From Chryseobacterium piperi (GTDB lineage Bacteria > Bacteroidota > Bacteroidia > Flavobacteriales > Weeksellaceae): a stretch of DNA of 64,000 nucleotides. A program made the translations under genes and the position numbers. The stretch lies in assembly GCF_002285635.2 (NCBI RefSeq), contig NZ_CP023049.2:682001-746000 (forward strand), written 5' to 3'. The notes below the pieces were generated by a model. It did not search any database and was not told the origin of the DNA. It saw only the letters and a program-made list of their open reading frames with translations. This document shows, one piece after another, positions 26,371 to 35,220 of the stretch. Positions within the stretch are counted from its first letter, which is position 1, and each line of letters starts with the position of its first letter.

Positions 26371-27078
26371 ATGCTAGAGAATAAAGTGGCTTATATAACC
26401 GGAGGTACAAAAGGGATCGGTTTCGGAATTGCAAAAATATTGCTTAAAAATGGAGTTTCTGTTGCATTTTCGGGAAGGAAAAGAGAAGATGTTATGGAAG
26501 CTGAAAAGTTGCTTCTGCAATATTCGCCTCAGGTATTAGGAGTTGTTTCGGATGTCAGAAGTCTGGAAAGTGAAGAAGAGGCTGTAAAATCTATTATAGA
26601 GAAATTCGGTAAAATAAATTTTGTTATAGCTAATGCCGGACTAGGGATATTTAAGCCCGTGGATGAGTTAACATCCGAAGAATGGAACTCTATGATTGAA
26701 ACTAATTTAACGGGCGCATTTTATACTTTAAAAGCTTCCGTGGAGGCACTAAAGAAAACGGAGGGATATTATATTACCATTTCAAGTTTAGCCGGAGCTA
26801 ATTTCTTCGAAAACGGAACCGGTTATAATGCATCAAAATTCGGAGTAGTAGGGTTTACTCAGGCGGCGATGATTGATCTGAGAAAATATAACATCAAAAC
26901 AACCGTGATAATGCCAGGTTCGGTAGCCACCAATTTTAATGGAAATATAGTATCTCAAAAAGATGAATGGAAAATCCAGCCGGAGGATATGGGGAATCTG
27001 GTACTGGATATTTTGAAAATGAATCCCAGGGTTTTACCCAGTAAGATAGAGTTTAGGGCAACAAAACCAGCCAGGTAA
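26371..27078 (+). CDS. Short-chain dehydrogenase/reductase
   Basis: 235 aa from the ATG at 26371; the longer frame from 26329 starts inside the preceding terminator. Classical SDR: cofactor motif TGGTKGIGFGIA, NAGLG, catalytic Ser in ISSLAG and YNASK (Tyr/Lys). The loop SGRKRED suggests NADP preference. 3-oxoacyl-ACP reductase-like; the substrate is not determined. Possibly unrelated to the etfBA operon that follows after 150 nt. Confidence 0.9.
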   Translation: MLENKVAYITGGTKGIGFGIAKILLKNGVSVAFSGRKREDVMEAEKLLLQYSPQVLGVVSDVRSLESEEEAVKSIIEKFGKINFVIANAGLGIFKPVDELTSEEWNSMIETNLTGAFYTLKASVEALKKTEGYYITISSLAGANFFENGTGYNASKFGVVGFTQAAMIDLRKYNIKTTVIMPGSVATNFNGNIVSQKDEWKIQPEDMGNLVLDILKMNPRVLPSKIEFRATKPAR

Positions 27079-27112
27079 GTACTTCTAATGTATTGAATAA
27101 TAAATTCATAAG

Positions 27113-27200
27113 TATTATGCATGCATAATATATTTTTTATTTATATTTACAGAAATTAATCAAACAAAATCTCTGCATAAAGGCATCGGGTTTTTATGCA
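27113..27200 (+). promoter_or_regulatory. TTATGCA/TGCATAA repeats upstream of etfB
   Basis: An 18-bp perfect palindrome TATTATGCATGCATAATA (27113-27130) and, 44 nt further on, a second pair TGCATAAA (27174-27181) ... TTTATGCA (27193-27200). All four half-sites share TTATGCA or its complement. The arrangement looks like two operator sites flanking the likely etfBA start region (a TATATTTA box is near 27142). Confidence 0.5.
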
Positions 27201-27228
27201 ATAAAAGGGAAATAATAAAATAGTACAC

Positions 27229-27975
27229 ATGAAAATATTAGTTTGTATTAGTAGTGTTCCGGATACTACTTCCAAAATTAACTTTACAGCAGATAAGTCT
27301 GCTTTCGACAAAAACGGAATTCAGTGGGTGATCAATCCTTTAGATGAATTTGCGTTGACAAAAGCGGTTAAACTTCAGGAGTCTCAAGGAGCTACAGTGA
27401 CAGTAATTAATGTAGGAGATACTGCTACAGAACCTGTAATCAGAAAAGCATTGGCTATTGGAGCAAATGATGCAATAAGAGTAAACCTTGATCCTAAAGA
27501 TAGCTATTCTACTGCTAAAGAAATTGCTGCAGTAGCTCAAAACGGAGGATATGACCTTATTCTTTGTGGTAAAGAATCTATTGATTATAACGGTGGTTCT
27601 GTTCCTGGGATGATTGCTCAGTTATTAAACCAGCCTTTCGTTAACGCTTCCGTAGGTTTAGACGTTAATGGAAGTGAAGCGACTGCTGTAAGAGAAATTG
27701 AAGGTGGGAAAGAAACTATTTCTGTAAAACTTCCTGCTGTTATTGCAGGTCAGAAAGGATTAGTGGATGAAAAAGATTTGATTATTCCTAATATGAGAGG
27801 AATTATGTCTGCAAGAACAAAACCATTACAGGTTGTTGAGCCATCTTCTTCAGAAGTGAAAGTTCAGGGAGTTTCTTATGATAGTGTTCCACCAAGAGCA
27901 GCTGTGAAAATGGTTTCTCCGGATAATCTGGATGAATTGGTAAGATTACTTCACGAAGAAGCTAAAGTGATCTAA
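27229..27975 (+). CDS. etfB: Electron transfer flavoprotein subunit beta
   Basis: 248 aa. MKILVCISSVPDTTSKINF opens the ETF beta fold; NPLDEFALTKAVKL, CGKESIDYNGGSVPGMIAQLL and the LPAVIAGQKGLV segment match the family. It binds AMP and, with EtfA, carries electrons from acyl-CoA dehydrogenases to ETF:quinone oxidoreductase. First gene of etfBA. Confidence 0.95.
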   Translation: MKILVCISSVPDTTSKINFTADKSAFDKNGIQWVINPLDEFALTKAVKLQESQGATVTVINVGDTATEPVIRKALAIGANDAIRVNLDPKDSYSTAKEIAAVAQNGGYDLILCGKESIDYNGGSVPGMIAQLLNQPFVNASVGLDVNGSEATAVREIEGGKETISVKLPAVIAGQKGLVDEKDLIIPNMRGIMSARTKPLQVVEPSSSEVKVQGVSYDSVPPRAAVKMVSPDNLDELVRLLHEEAKVI

Positions 27976-28018
27976 ATCTTTTAATTATTAAATTTTTTAA
28001 TCTTTTAAATTTAAGAAA

Positions 28019-28966
28019 ATGGCAGTATTCGTATACGCAGAAAATATAAACGGAGTTTACAAAAAAGCAGCTTTTGAGGCAGTCTCTTATGCTAAGGCTG
28101 TTGCAGATCAGGCTGGAGATACCGTTACAGCAATCTCTGTAAACCCTACTGATTCTTCAGATTTATTATATAAATATGGAGCATCAAATGTAATCAATAT
28201 TAAAGACGAAGGTCTTAAAAACTTTTCAGCAAAAGCATTTGCTCAGGCAGTAAGTGAAGTAGCTGATGGAAATATTATTATTTTCCCACACACTACAGAT
28301 GCATCTTCTATTGCTCCAATGTTGGCAGTGATGAAGAACTATTCTTTAATTACTAATGTTTTGGCAGCTCCGGAAAGCCTTTCTCCATTCCAGGTGAAAA
28401 GAAGAGCTTTCTCAGGAAAAGGATTTATGCATGCTAAAGCTGAAGGAAATGGAGTAATCGTTACGGTTTCTCAAAATGCTTTCGGAGTTAAAGAAAATGC
28501 AGTATCTGGATCTGAAGAGGTGAAAAATCTTTCAGTAGCTAACGAAGATACCAAAGTAATTTCTCATGAGCAAAGCTCAGGAAAATTAGACCTTAAAGAA
28601 GCTGAAGTTGTTGTTTCTGCAGGTAGAGGAATGAAAGGCCCTGAAAACTGGGGAATGATTGAAGATTTAGCTAACGTTTTAGGAGCTGCTACAGCTTGTT
28701 CTAAGCCGGTTTCTGATATCGGATGGAGACCTCATACAGAACACGTAGGGCAAACAGGTAAAGCTATTGCGCCTAATCTTTATATTGCTGTAGGAATTTC
28801 AGGAGCGATCCAGCATTTAGCCGGAGTAAACTCTTCAAAAACAATTGTAGTAATCAATAGTGATCCGGAAGCACCTTTCTTCAAATCTGCAGATTATGGA
28901 GTAGTAGGAGACGCATTCCAGATTATTCCTGCATTAACTGAAAAGATTAAAGCAATCAAAGGATAA
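28019..28966 (+). CDS. etfA: Electron transfer flavoprotein subunit alpha
   Basis: 315 aa. The C-terminal FAD-binding domain is clear: [61 protein letters not shown] and [19 protein letters not shown]. Forms the heterodimer with EtfB. Lies 43 nt after etfB. Confidence 0.96.
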   Translation: MAVFVYAENINGVYKKAAFEAVSYAKAVADQAGDTVTAISVNPTDSSDLLYKYGASNVINIKDEGLKNFSAKAFAQAVSEVADGNIIIFPHTTDASSIAPMLAVMKNYSLITNVLAAPESLSPFQVKRRAFSGKGFMHAKAEGNGVIVTVSQNAFGVKENAVSGSEEVKNLSVANEDTKVISHEQSSGKLDLKEAEVVVSAGRGMKGPENWGMIEDLANVLGAATACSKPVSDIGWRPHTEHVGQTGKAIAPNLYIAVGISGAIQHLAGVNSSKTIVVINSDPEAPFFKSADYGVVGDAFQIIPALTEKIKAIKG

Positions 28967-28990
28967 AATTTAGTTTTATAACAAATAAAA

Positions 28991-29025
28991 AAATAAAAGT
29001 TCGGGTTTTCCGAACTTTTATTTTT
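28991..29025 (+). terminator. Terminator of etfBA
   Basis: AAATAAAAGTTCGG-GTTTT-CCGAACTTTTATTT with a T tail. Confidence 0.9.
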
Positions 29026-29060
29026 GTCTAAAAATTAAAACCTACAATAAAAAATTAATT

Positions 29061-29068
29061 TATCTTTG
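29061..29068 (+). promoter_or_regulatory. -7 box TATCTTTG
   Basis: TAnnTTTG match ending 5 nt before the ATG at 29074, implying a very short leader. Confidence 0.6.
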
Positions 29069-29073
29069 TAGTT

Positions 29074-29673
29074 ATGGATTATAAGCAACTAATTATTCGC
29101 GGGATATCGTACAGCCAGACCCAATCAGGGGCGTACGCATTATTATTGGAACATGAAGAAACACACATAAAATTACCAGTTGTTATAGGGAATTTCGAGG
29201 CACAATCCATTTCTCTTGGTCTGGAGAAAGATATTCATCCGCCGCGTCCTCTTACACATGATTTATTTACAAAATTTATAGTGTCAGCGAATTATGAATT
29301 GGTTTCAGTCATCATTTATCAAATCGTAGATGGTGTTTTCTTTTCAAATATTAATTTCAAAAATAAGGTAACAGAAGAAGAATTAATTCTGGATGCCAGA
29401 ACCTCAGATGCCGTTGCAATGGCGGTACGATTTGATGCTCCTATTTTCACTACTCAACAAGTCTTGAACGAAGCCGGAATTCTTTTGGAACTGGAAGATG
29501 TTTCCAAAGAAGAACAATCATTCTCAGAAACAGTTCAAACCGAAGATAATTTACGTTCTCTTTCTATGGAAGAGCTTCAGAAATTACTCGAAGATGCTGT
29601 AAAAGAAGAAGATTATGATACTGCTTTAGAAATTCAGGAAGAAATCAAGAGGAGGAAAAAGAAAATAGACTAA
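29074..29673 (+). CDS. Bifunctional nuclease family protein (DUF151) with UvrB/C motif
   Basis: 199 aa. The DUF151 domain fills residues 1-135 (LPVVIGNFEAQSISLGLE, RPLTHDLF, LDARTSDAVAMAVRFDAPIF), the signature of bifunctional DNase/RNase-like proteins. The C-terminus (EELQKLLEDAVKEEDYDTALEIQEEIKRRKKK) is a UVR motif as in UvrB/UvrC. This combination is common in Bacteroidota. A permease gene follows after 20 nt. Confidence 0.9.
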   Translation: MDYKQLIIRGISYSQTQSGAYALLLEHEETHIKLPVVIGNFEAQSISLGLEKDIHPPRPLTHDLFTKFIVSANYELVSVIIYQIVDGVFFSNINFKNKVTEEELILDARTSDAVAMAVRFDAPIFTTQQVLNEAGILLELEDVSKEEQSFSETVQTEDNLRSLSMEELQKLLEDAVKEEDYDTALEIQEEIKRRKKKID

Positions 29674-29693
29674 AGAGATATTTACAACTAACT

Positions 29694-31076
29694 ATGAATT
29701 TAAAATTACGACTTACCATCCTCAGCTTTCTGCAGTTTTTTGTTTGGGGGGCATGGCTGATTACGATGGCTAATTTTTGGTTCGGTACAAAACATTGGGA
29801 AGGGACTCAGTTTGGAGCTGTTTTCGGAACCATGGGGATAGCCTCTATTTTTATGCCGACCATCACCGGGATTATTGCCGACCGCTGGATCAATGCGGAA
29901 CGTATTTTTTCGGCATTACAAATCCTTTATGGGATTGTTTTATTCATCTTACCACATACAGGAGACCCTGATTCTTTCTTTTATGTTATGCTTGTTGCGA
30001 TGTGTTTCTATATGCCGACCATTGCTCTTGCCAATTCTATTTCCTATACGATATTAAAAAACAGTGATCTGGATGTAGTCAAAGACTTTCCTCCGATTCG
30101 GGTATGGGGGACGATAGGGTTTATTGTAGCAATGTGGATCACCAACCTTACAGGAAATAAAGCAACGGAAGGGCAGTTTTATATTGGCGGGGTAGTAGCC
30201 ATCTTTTTAGGAATTTACGCACTTACTTTACCCAAGTGTCCACCACAAAAGCTAATCGACAAAAATGCACCTTTATCAGAACAGTTTGGGCTGAATGCAT
30301 TTAAGCTTTTCGGAAATTACAAAATGGCATTATTCTTCTTATTTTCCATGCTTTTGGGAGCTGCATTACAGCTGACAAATGCTTATGGAGATGTTTTCTT
30401 AAGTGAATTTGCTCACTTTCCAAAGTATGAAAACTCCTTTGTTGTACAACGGTCAACAATCATTATGTCTATTTCTCAGGTTTCTGAGACTTTATTTATT
30501 CTTGCTATTCCTTTCTTTCTGAAAAAATTTGGAATAAAAAAGGTGATGCTGATGTCAATGTTAGCATGGGTTTTAAGATTTGCCTTTTTTGCTTATGGTA
30601 TTCCGGATGGGTACGGTTTGGCTTTAATTATTCTTTCCTGCATTGTATACGGAATGGCTTTCGATTTCTTTAATATTTCGGGCTCTCTTTTTGTAGAGAC
30701 TACTACTGATAAAAAGATTCGTTCTTCCGCACAAGGTTTGTTCATGATGATGACCAACGGCTTTGGTGCTGTTTTCGGAAGTTATATGGCAGGCTGGGCT
30801 ATTGATAAATTTTTTACCCACAAGTTTACTAACGTATCAGATTTGTCTTCCTATTTAGAAACCACTCCTGATAATCCTGCGTTTTTAAGAATTTTGAAAG
30901 ATTCATTTAATGCGGTGGTCAACTCTGATGGAACTTTGTCATCCATCGTTATGATGAAAGACTGGCAACAGATCTGGCTGTCTTTTGCTGCTTATGCATT
31001 GATATTAGCCATACTTTTTGCCCTTCTTTTTCAGCACAAACATGATCCGAAAGAAGTAGCTAATGTAAATCACTAA
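29694..31076 (+). CDS. NupG-like nucleoside:H+ symporter (MFS)
   Basis: 460 aa with about 12 transmembrane segments. The N-terminus LRLTILSFLQFFVWGAWLITMANFWF and IASIFMPTITGIIADRWINAERI match the nucleoside permease NupG/XapB group. Predicted inner-membrane nucleoside importer. Co-directional with the DUF151 gene. Confidence 0.88.
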   Translation: MNLKLRLTILSFLQFFVWGAWLITMANFWFGTKHWEGTQFGAVFGTMGIASIFMPTITGIIADRWINAERIFSALQILYGIVLFILPHTGDPDSFFYVMLVAMCFYMPTIALANSISYTILKNSDLDVVKDFPPIRVWGTIGFIVAMWITNLTGNKATEGQFYIGGVVAIFLGIYALTLPKCPPQKLIDKNAPLSEQFGLNAFKLFGNYKMALFFLFSMLLGAALQLTNAYGDVFLSEFAHFPKYENSFVVQRSTIIMSISQVSETLFILAIPFFLKKFGIKKVMLMSMLAWVLRFAFFAYGIPDGYGLALIILSCIVYGMAFDFFNISGSLFVETTTDKKIRSSAQGLFMMMTNGFGAVFGSYMAGWAIDKFFTHKFTNVSDLSSYLETTPDNPAFLRILKDSFNAVVNSDGTLSSIVMMKDWQQIWLSFAAYALILAILFALLFQHKHDPKEVANVNH

Positions 31077-31102
31077 TTTATTAAGCTTAGTATCGATATA
31101 TT

Positions 31103-31133
31103 AAAATGCACCTTGCTAAAAGGTGCATTTTTT
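31103..31133 (+). terminator. Terminator after the permease
   Basis: AAAATGCACCTT-GCTAA-AAGGTGCATTTT with a T run. The following 250 nt hold no gene I can support. Confidence 0.85.
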
Positions 31134-31385
31134 ATTTTACAGAGAACCCTTTTCCAATTTTCCGTTTTGTAAATAGAAATAATTCATTGGTTACAGGGAT
31201 CAGTTTATGGATGAAAAAAGTCCGGATTCTAATTTTTAATAGCCATGCTTTGATGAAAAACAAAAATAGGTTATCGATAGGAATAAGGATTTTTGATTTA
31301 ACAATGTGATTTACAAGATTATGTGTTCGTTTTAAACATGCTTTTCGGACTGTGTTTTTTTTTGTATTTTGGTGCTTTAAGAAAT

Positions 31386-31781
31386 ATGAGAAATATTCAG
31401 TTCATAGGATTGGTATTGGTGATAGCTGGAAGCTTTTTACCATTGGTTCATATCCCTATTATCGGGAATTGGAACTACTGGAAATTGGATCACTATTTGG
31501 CAATTGCCTGTTGGATCCTCACTGCAGGTGCCCTTTTCGGACTGGTTAATAATCGTCCTAAAATGGTAAGGACTTTTGGTTTTTTGTTGATTGGGCTATT
31601 CATTTTTACGCTTATTGCCATTAAACTTCAGTCTTTGGATTATTTCAGCTTTCTGCCTTTTAAATCCTGGAGAGACACCTTTGCAGGTGTTGTAAAGCTG
31701 AAATGGGGCTGGATCCTTGAATTTTCAGGAGCTTTCTTATTATTATTGACAAGAAAAACACAAACATATGAAACATCTTAA
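31386..31781 (+). CDS. Four-helix membrane protein of unknown function
   Basis: 131 aa from the ATG at 31386 (MRNIQFIGLVLVIAGSFLP). In-frame GTG (31323) and ATG (31338) starts would add a hydrophobic but atypical N-terminus. Four hydrophobic segments (about residues 4-22, 36-54, 63-80, 108-124) and a conserved-looking polar loop with WNYWKLDHY. I do not recognise the family. Overlaps the next gene by 14 nt, so the two are translationally linked. Confidence 0.65.
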   Translation: MRNIQFIGLVLVIAGSFLPLVHIPIIGNWNYWKLDHYLAIACWILTAGALFGLVNNRPKMVRTFGFLLIGLFIFTLIAIKLQSLDYFSFLPFKSWRDTFAGVVKLKWGWILEFSGAFLLLLTRKTQTYETS

Positions 31782-32184
31782 TTTTTTATTGATTACATTT
31801 CTATTAGCCGGTTTCACTGAAGTGAAAAGTCAAGGGAATACTTTTATTTCGGATGAGGAGACCAAGTGCACAAATATGAAAGAGGGAAAATTTTTACGCG
31901 TCGATACACCTGTTACTGAATGGGTAATGGTCATAAAAGACAATGTTCAGACCGAGTATTTTAATGACGGGAAAGATTATGTACGATCCAGGTTAGAATT
32001 TGTTTACGATTGTAATTATAGATCTATTGTCGTTGCGAAATCAAATGAGGAGAATCCGGTGAAACTAGGTGAAGTAAAGATTAATAAAATTGTGGCAACA
32101 GAACGTAATCTGATCAAAATATTATCCGAATGCGATCATAAGACTACAGAATTGATCTTAGATAAAGTAGAAAGTAATAATTAA
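31768..32184 (+). CDS. Secreted hypothetical protein
   Basis: 138 aa. Signal peptide MKHLNFLLITFLLAGFTEVKSQ, then a small domain with two Cys (C34, C82) and FLRVDTPVTEWVMVIKDNVQTEYFNDGKDYVRSRLEFVYDC. No family recognised. Its start overlaps the preceding membrane protein gene. Confidence 0.7.
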   Translation: MKHLNFLLITFLLAGFTEVKSQGNTFISDEETKCTNMKEGKFLRVDTPVTEWVMVIKDNVQTEYFNDGKDYVRSRLEFVYDCNYRSIVVAKSNEENPVKLGEVKINKIVATERNLIKILSECDHKTTELILDKVESNN

Positions 32185-32237
32185 ACTCAGATAAAGTCAA
32201 AATTTTTACTAAAATTAAAAAATAGAATTATAAAAAA

Positions 32238-33416
32238 ATGAAAGAAGTATTTATCGTTTCCGCAGTAAGAACACCAATGGGTAGTTTTATGGGTAGTTTA
32301 TCAACTGTTCCGGCTACAAAGCTAGGAACTGTTGCCGTAAAAGGAGCATTAGACAAAATTGGTCTTGATCCTAAAAAGGTTCAGGAGATCTACATGGGGA
32401 ACGTTTTACAGGCAGGAGAAGGACAAGCGCCGGCTCGTCAGGTTGCACTGGGAGCAGGACTTTCTATTGAAACGCCTTCTACTACAGTTAACAAAGTTTG
32501 TGCTTCAGGAATGAAAGCTGTAACGATGGCTGCACAGGCAATCAAGGCAGGAGATGTAGATGTAATCGTTGCTGGAGGTATGGAAAATATGTCTTCAGTG
32601 CCTCATTACTATAATGCGAGAATCGCTACAAAATTAGGAGATGTTAAAATGCAGGATGGAATGGTTCTAGACGGTCTTACAGACGTTTATAATAAAGTTC
32701 ACATGGGAGTTTGCGCTGAAAAATGTGCAACGGATTACAGCATTTCAAGAGAAGATCAGGACCAGTTTGCGATTGAATCTTATAAAAGATCTGCAAAAGC
32801 ATGGAGTGAAGGAAAATTCAAAGATGAGGTGGTTCCTGTTGAGATCCCACAAAGAAAAGGAGAACCTGTAATTTTTGCTGAAGATGAAGAATATAAATCA
32901 GTAAACTTTGACAGACTTCCGACGCTTCCGACAGTATTTAAAAAAGAGAACGGAACAGTAACGGCAGCTAACGCTTCAACATTAAATGACGGAGCTTCTG
33001 CTTTAGTGCTTGTTTCTAAAGAGAAAATGGAAGAATTAGGCCTTAAGCCATTAGCAAAAATAGTTTCTTATGCTGATGCAGCTCAGGAACCTGAAAACTT
33101 TACGACGGCTCCTGCAAAAGCTTTACCTATTGCTCTTAAAAAAGCGGGTCTGGAAATTTCAGATATCGACTTCTTTGAATTCAATGAAGCGTTCTCTGTA
33201 GTTGGTTTAGCTAATAATAAAATCTTAGGATTGGATGCTGCTAAAGTAAATGTAAACGGTGGAGCGGTTGCTTTGGGACATCCACTGGGAAGTTCAGGTT
33301 CAAGAATCATCGTTACTTTAATTAACGTATTAAAACAAAACAACGCAAAATATGGTGCTGCTGCTATCTGTAATGGAGGTGGAGGCGCTTCTGCTATTGT
33401 TATTGAAAATATATAA
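32238..33416 (+). CDS. Acetyl-CoA C-acetyltransferase (thiolase)
   Basis: 392 aa, standard thiolase length. Acyl-accepting C88 in [17 protein letters not shown] with the catalytic Asn/Glu region, [14 protein letters not shown] with the catalytic His, and C378 in CNGGGGAS as general base. Condenses or cleaves acetoacetyl-CoA. With etfAB it could serve beta-oxidation, or it could feed the mevalonate route whose kinase lies 4 kb downstream; both are inference. Confidence 0.95.
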   Translation: MKEVFIVSAVRTPMGSFMGSLSTVPATKLGTVAVKGALDKIGLDPKKVQEIYMGNVLQAGEGQAPARQVALGAGLSIETPSTTVNKVCASGMKAVTMAAQAIKAGDVDVIVAGGMENMSSVPHYYNARIATKLGDVKMQDGMVLDGLTDVYNKVHMGVCAEKCATDYSISREDQDQFAIESYKRSAKAWSEGKFKDEVVPVEIPQRKGEPVIFAEDEEYKSVNFDRLPTLPTVFKKENGTVTAANASTLNDGASALVLVSKEKMEELGLKPLAKIVSYADAAQEPENFTTAPAKALPIALKKAGLEISDIDFFEFNEAFSVVGLANNKILGLDAAKVNVNGGAVALGHPLGSSGSRIIVTLINVLKQNNAKYGAAAICNGGGGASAIVIENI

Positions 33417-33437
33417 CATTCTGTTTTAGAGTGTTCT

Positions 33438-33490
33438 ACCATTAAGAAATAGATAAATTTTATAAATTTTCATCCATTTCTTAATGGTTT
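33438..33490 (+). terminator. Large-loop terminator after the thiolase
   Basis: ACCATTAAGAAAT (33438-33450) pairs perfectly with ATTTCTTAATGGT (33476-33488); the 25-nt loop contains its own AT palindrome. A T-rich stretch follows. Confidence 0.7.
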
Positions 33491-33493
33491 TTC

Positions 33494-33501
33494 TATTTTT
33501 G
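33494..33501 (+). promoter_or_regulatory. -7 box TATTTTTG
   Basis: TAnnTTTG match 21 nt before the MFS transporter start. Confidence 0.6.
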
Positions 33502-33522
33502 TGCAACTAATATTTATTTCAC

Positions 33523-35013
33523 ATGTCTGAAATTGAGAATCAACAACCTAAAAATATAAAGAATAATCCTAAGATTATGAAGGCCTGGGCCGTTTACGAC
33601 TGGGCTAATTCGGTATATTCTCTGGTAATTACTTCTACTATTTTTCCTATTTACTATTCTATTCTTACCACTGCGTACGAAAAGAAAGAATATGTAACCG
33701 AAACAAAACAATGGATTGATGTCCCGGTAAGACACTTAATAAAAATCTTTGGAAAAGAATATCAGCCGGACGCTGTGTATGGTTATTCATTGACGATATC
33801 TTTCTTTATTGTGGTTTTGCTTTCTCCGTTTTTATCTTCTTTGGCAGATACCATTGGGAATAAAAAATCATTTTTGCAGTTTTTCTGCTATTTGGGAGCA
33901 ACGTCTTGTATGGGATTAGCCATGTTTACGGGAATGCATAATGTCTTTTTAGGATTGCTCTTCAGTATTACTGCAAGTGTGGGGTTCTGGGGTAGTTTGG
34001 TATTTTATAATTCATTTCTCCCTGATATAGCAACACCTGACAAGCAAGATGCCCTTTCCGCTAAAGGATATGTGTACGGATATCTCGGATCTGTTGTTTT
34101 AGTGGTAATCTGTTTAATATTGATTCAGGTTTTTGCTAAAGGAGCGGCTCAGCAGCTATTATTTACAAGGATCAGCTTCCTGTTAACAGGAGCATGGTGG
34201 TTTGGTTTTTCCCAGTACACATTTAAACATTTACCTCAGTTTGGGAACGTTAAGGACAAGCTTCCTAAAGATCTGGTTTTATTAAATTATAAGAACATCT
34301 TTAAAAAGCATGAAGAGCAAGGTGGCTTTTTTGAGGTTTTTAAGGACAATATGAGCTTTTATAAAGATATTGCTAAGGAAAGCTTCCATGAGCTTTTTAA
34401 AGTGGGAAATGAGCTCTTTAAAGACAAAAATTTAAAATTCTTTTTATCCAGTTTTTTCTTTTACAGTGTAGGGATGCAGACTATTTTTTTGATGGCTACA
34501 TTGTTTGGTAAAAGTGAAATCAACCTCGCTCAGGATAAGCTTATCGGAACCCTTTTGGTTATTCAGATTGAAGCGATTATAGGTGCGGTGATTTTCTCGA
34601 GACTTTCTAGAAAGATAGGAAATAAGAACGTTATCTCGATTGCTATTGTATTATGGATTGTAGCTTGTATTTGGGCATTCTTCTTAAATAAGGAAAACCC
34701 TACGGTAGAATATCAATTCTATGGAGTTGCTGCGGTAGTAGGGCTTGTGATGGGTGGTTTACAGGCTATGTCAAGATCTACTTATTCAAAACTTTTACCA
34801 GAAGACTCAATGGAGAATACGACGTTCTTCAGCTTCTATGATGTATTAGAGAAAATAGCGATTATTATAGGAACATTTATATTTGCAACCCTTATTGAGC
34901 ATTTTAATAATATGCGTATAGCAGCTCTTTCTATGACCTTGTTTTTTGGAGTTGGATTGGTATTAATCCGATTTCTGAAAGTCAAAACACTTAAGAGCCG
35001 GGATACTTTATAA
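33523..35013 (+). CDS. MFS transporter, UMF1/Atg22 type
   Basis: 496 aa with 12 predicted membrane segments. The N-terminal MKAWAVYDWANSVYSLVITSTIFPIYY and the segment GSLVFYNSFLPDIATPDKQDALSAKGYVYGYLGS are diagnostic of the UMF1/Atg22-like family. Large hydrophilic loop at about residues 240-300. Substrate unknown; yeast Atg22 exports amino acids from the vacuole. Confidence 0.88.
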   Translation: MSEIENQQPKNIKNNPKIMKAWAVYDWANSVYSLVITSTIFPIYYSILTTAYEKKEYVTETKQWIDVPVRHLIKIFGKEYQPDAVYGYSLTISFFIVVLLSPFLSSLADTIGNKKSFLQFFCYLGATSCMGLAMFTGMHNVFLGLLFSITASVGFWGSLVFYNSFLPDIATPDKQDALSAKGYVYGYLGSVVLVVICLILIQVFAKGAAQQLLFTRISFLLTGAWWFGFSQYTFKHLPQFGNVKDKLPKDLVLLNYKNIFKKHEEQGGFFEVFKDNMSFYKDIAKESFHELFKVGNELFKDKNLKFFLSSFFFYSVGMQTIFLMATLFGKSEINLAQDKLIGTLLVIQIEAIIGAVIFSRLSRKIGNKNVISIAIVLWIVACIWAFFLNKENPTVEYQFYGVAAVVGLVMGGLQAMSRSTYSKLLPEDSMENTTFFSFYDVLEKIAIIIGTFIFATLIEHFNNMRIAALSMTLFFGVGLVLIRFLKVKTLKSRDTL

Positions 35014-35029
35014 ATAAAAACAAAAAATT

Positions 35030-35057
35030 AAAAGACGTTAGAAATAACGTCTTTTTT
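35030..35057 (+). terminator. Terminator after the MFS gene
   Basis: AAAAGACGTTA-GAAA-TAACGTCTTTT with a T run. Confidence 0.85.
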
Positions 35058-35125
35058 TATGACCATCCAAAAGTTGGTATACTAATAAATGATGGGTTTT
35101 TAATGTGTTTTTTTTAATTAAACTA

Positions 35126-35133
35126 TATTTTTG
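35126..35133 (+). promoter_or_regulatory. -7 box TATTTTTG for the reprolysin-like protease
   Basis: TAnnTTTG match about 88 nt upstream of the start, leaving a leader that contains the palindrome TGTGAT-AATTA-ATCACA (35164-35180). Confidence 0.5.
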
Positions 35134-35220
35134 TTGTATTTAAATCTGCTATTTGCTGTAAATTGTGATAATTAATCACATGATGTGGAATTTTTTTGTT
35201 TATTTGTATTAATTAATAAT

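Noticed and set aside
31106..31309. 67-codon gene after the permease
   Set aside because: It starts within the permease terminator hairpin and shows no domain, signal peptide or start-site support.
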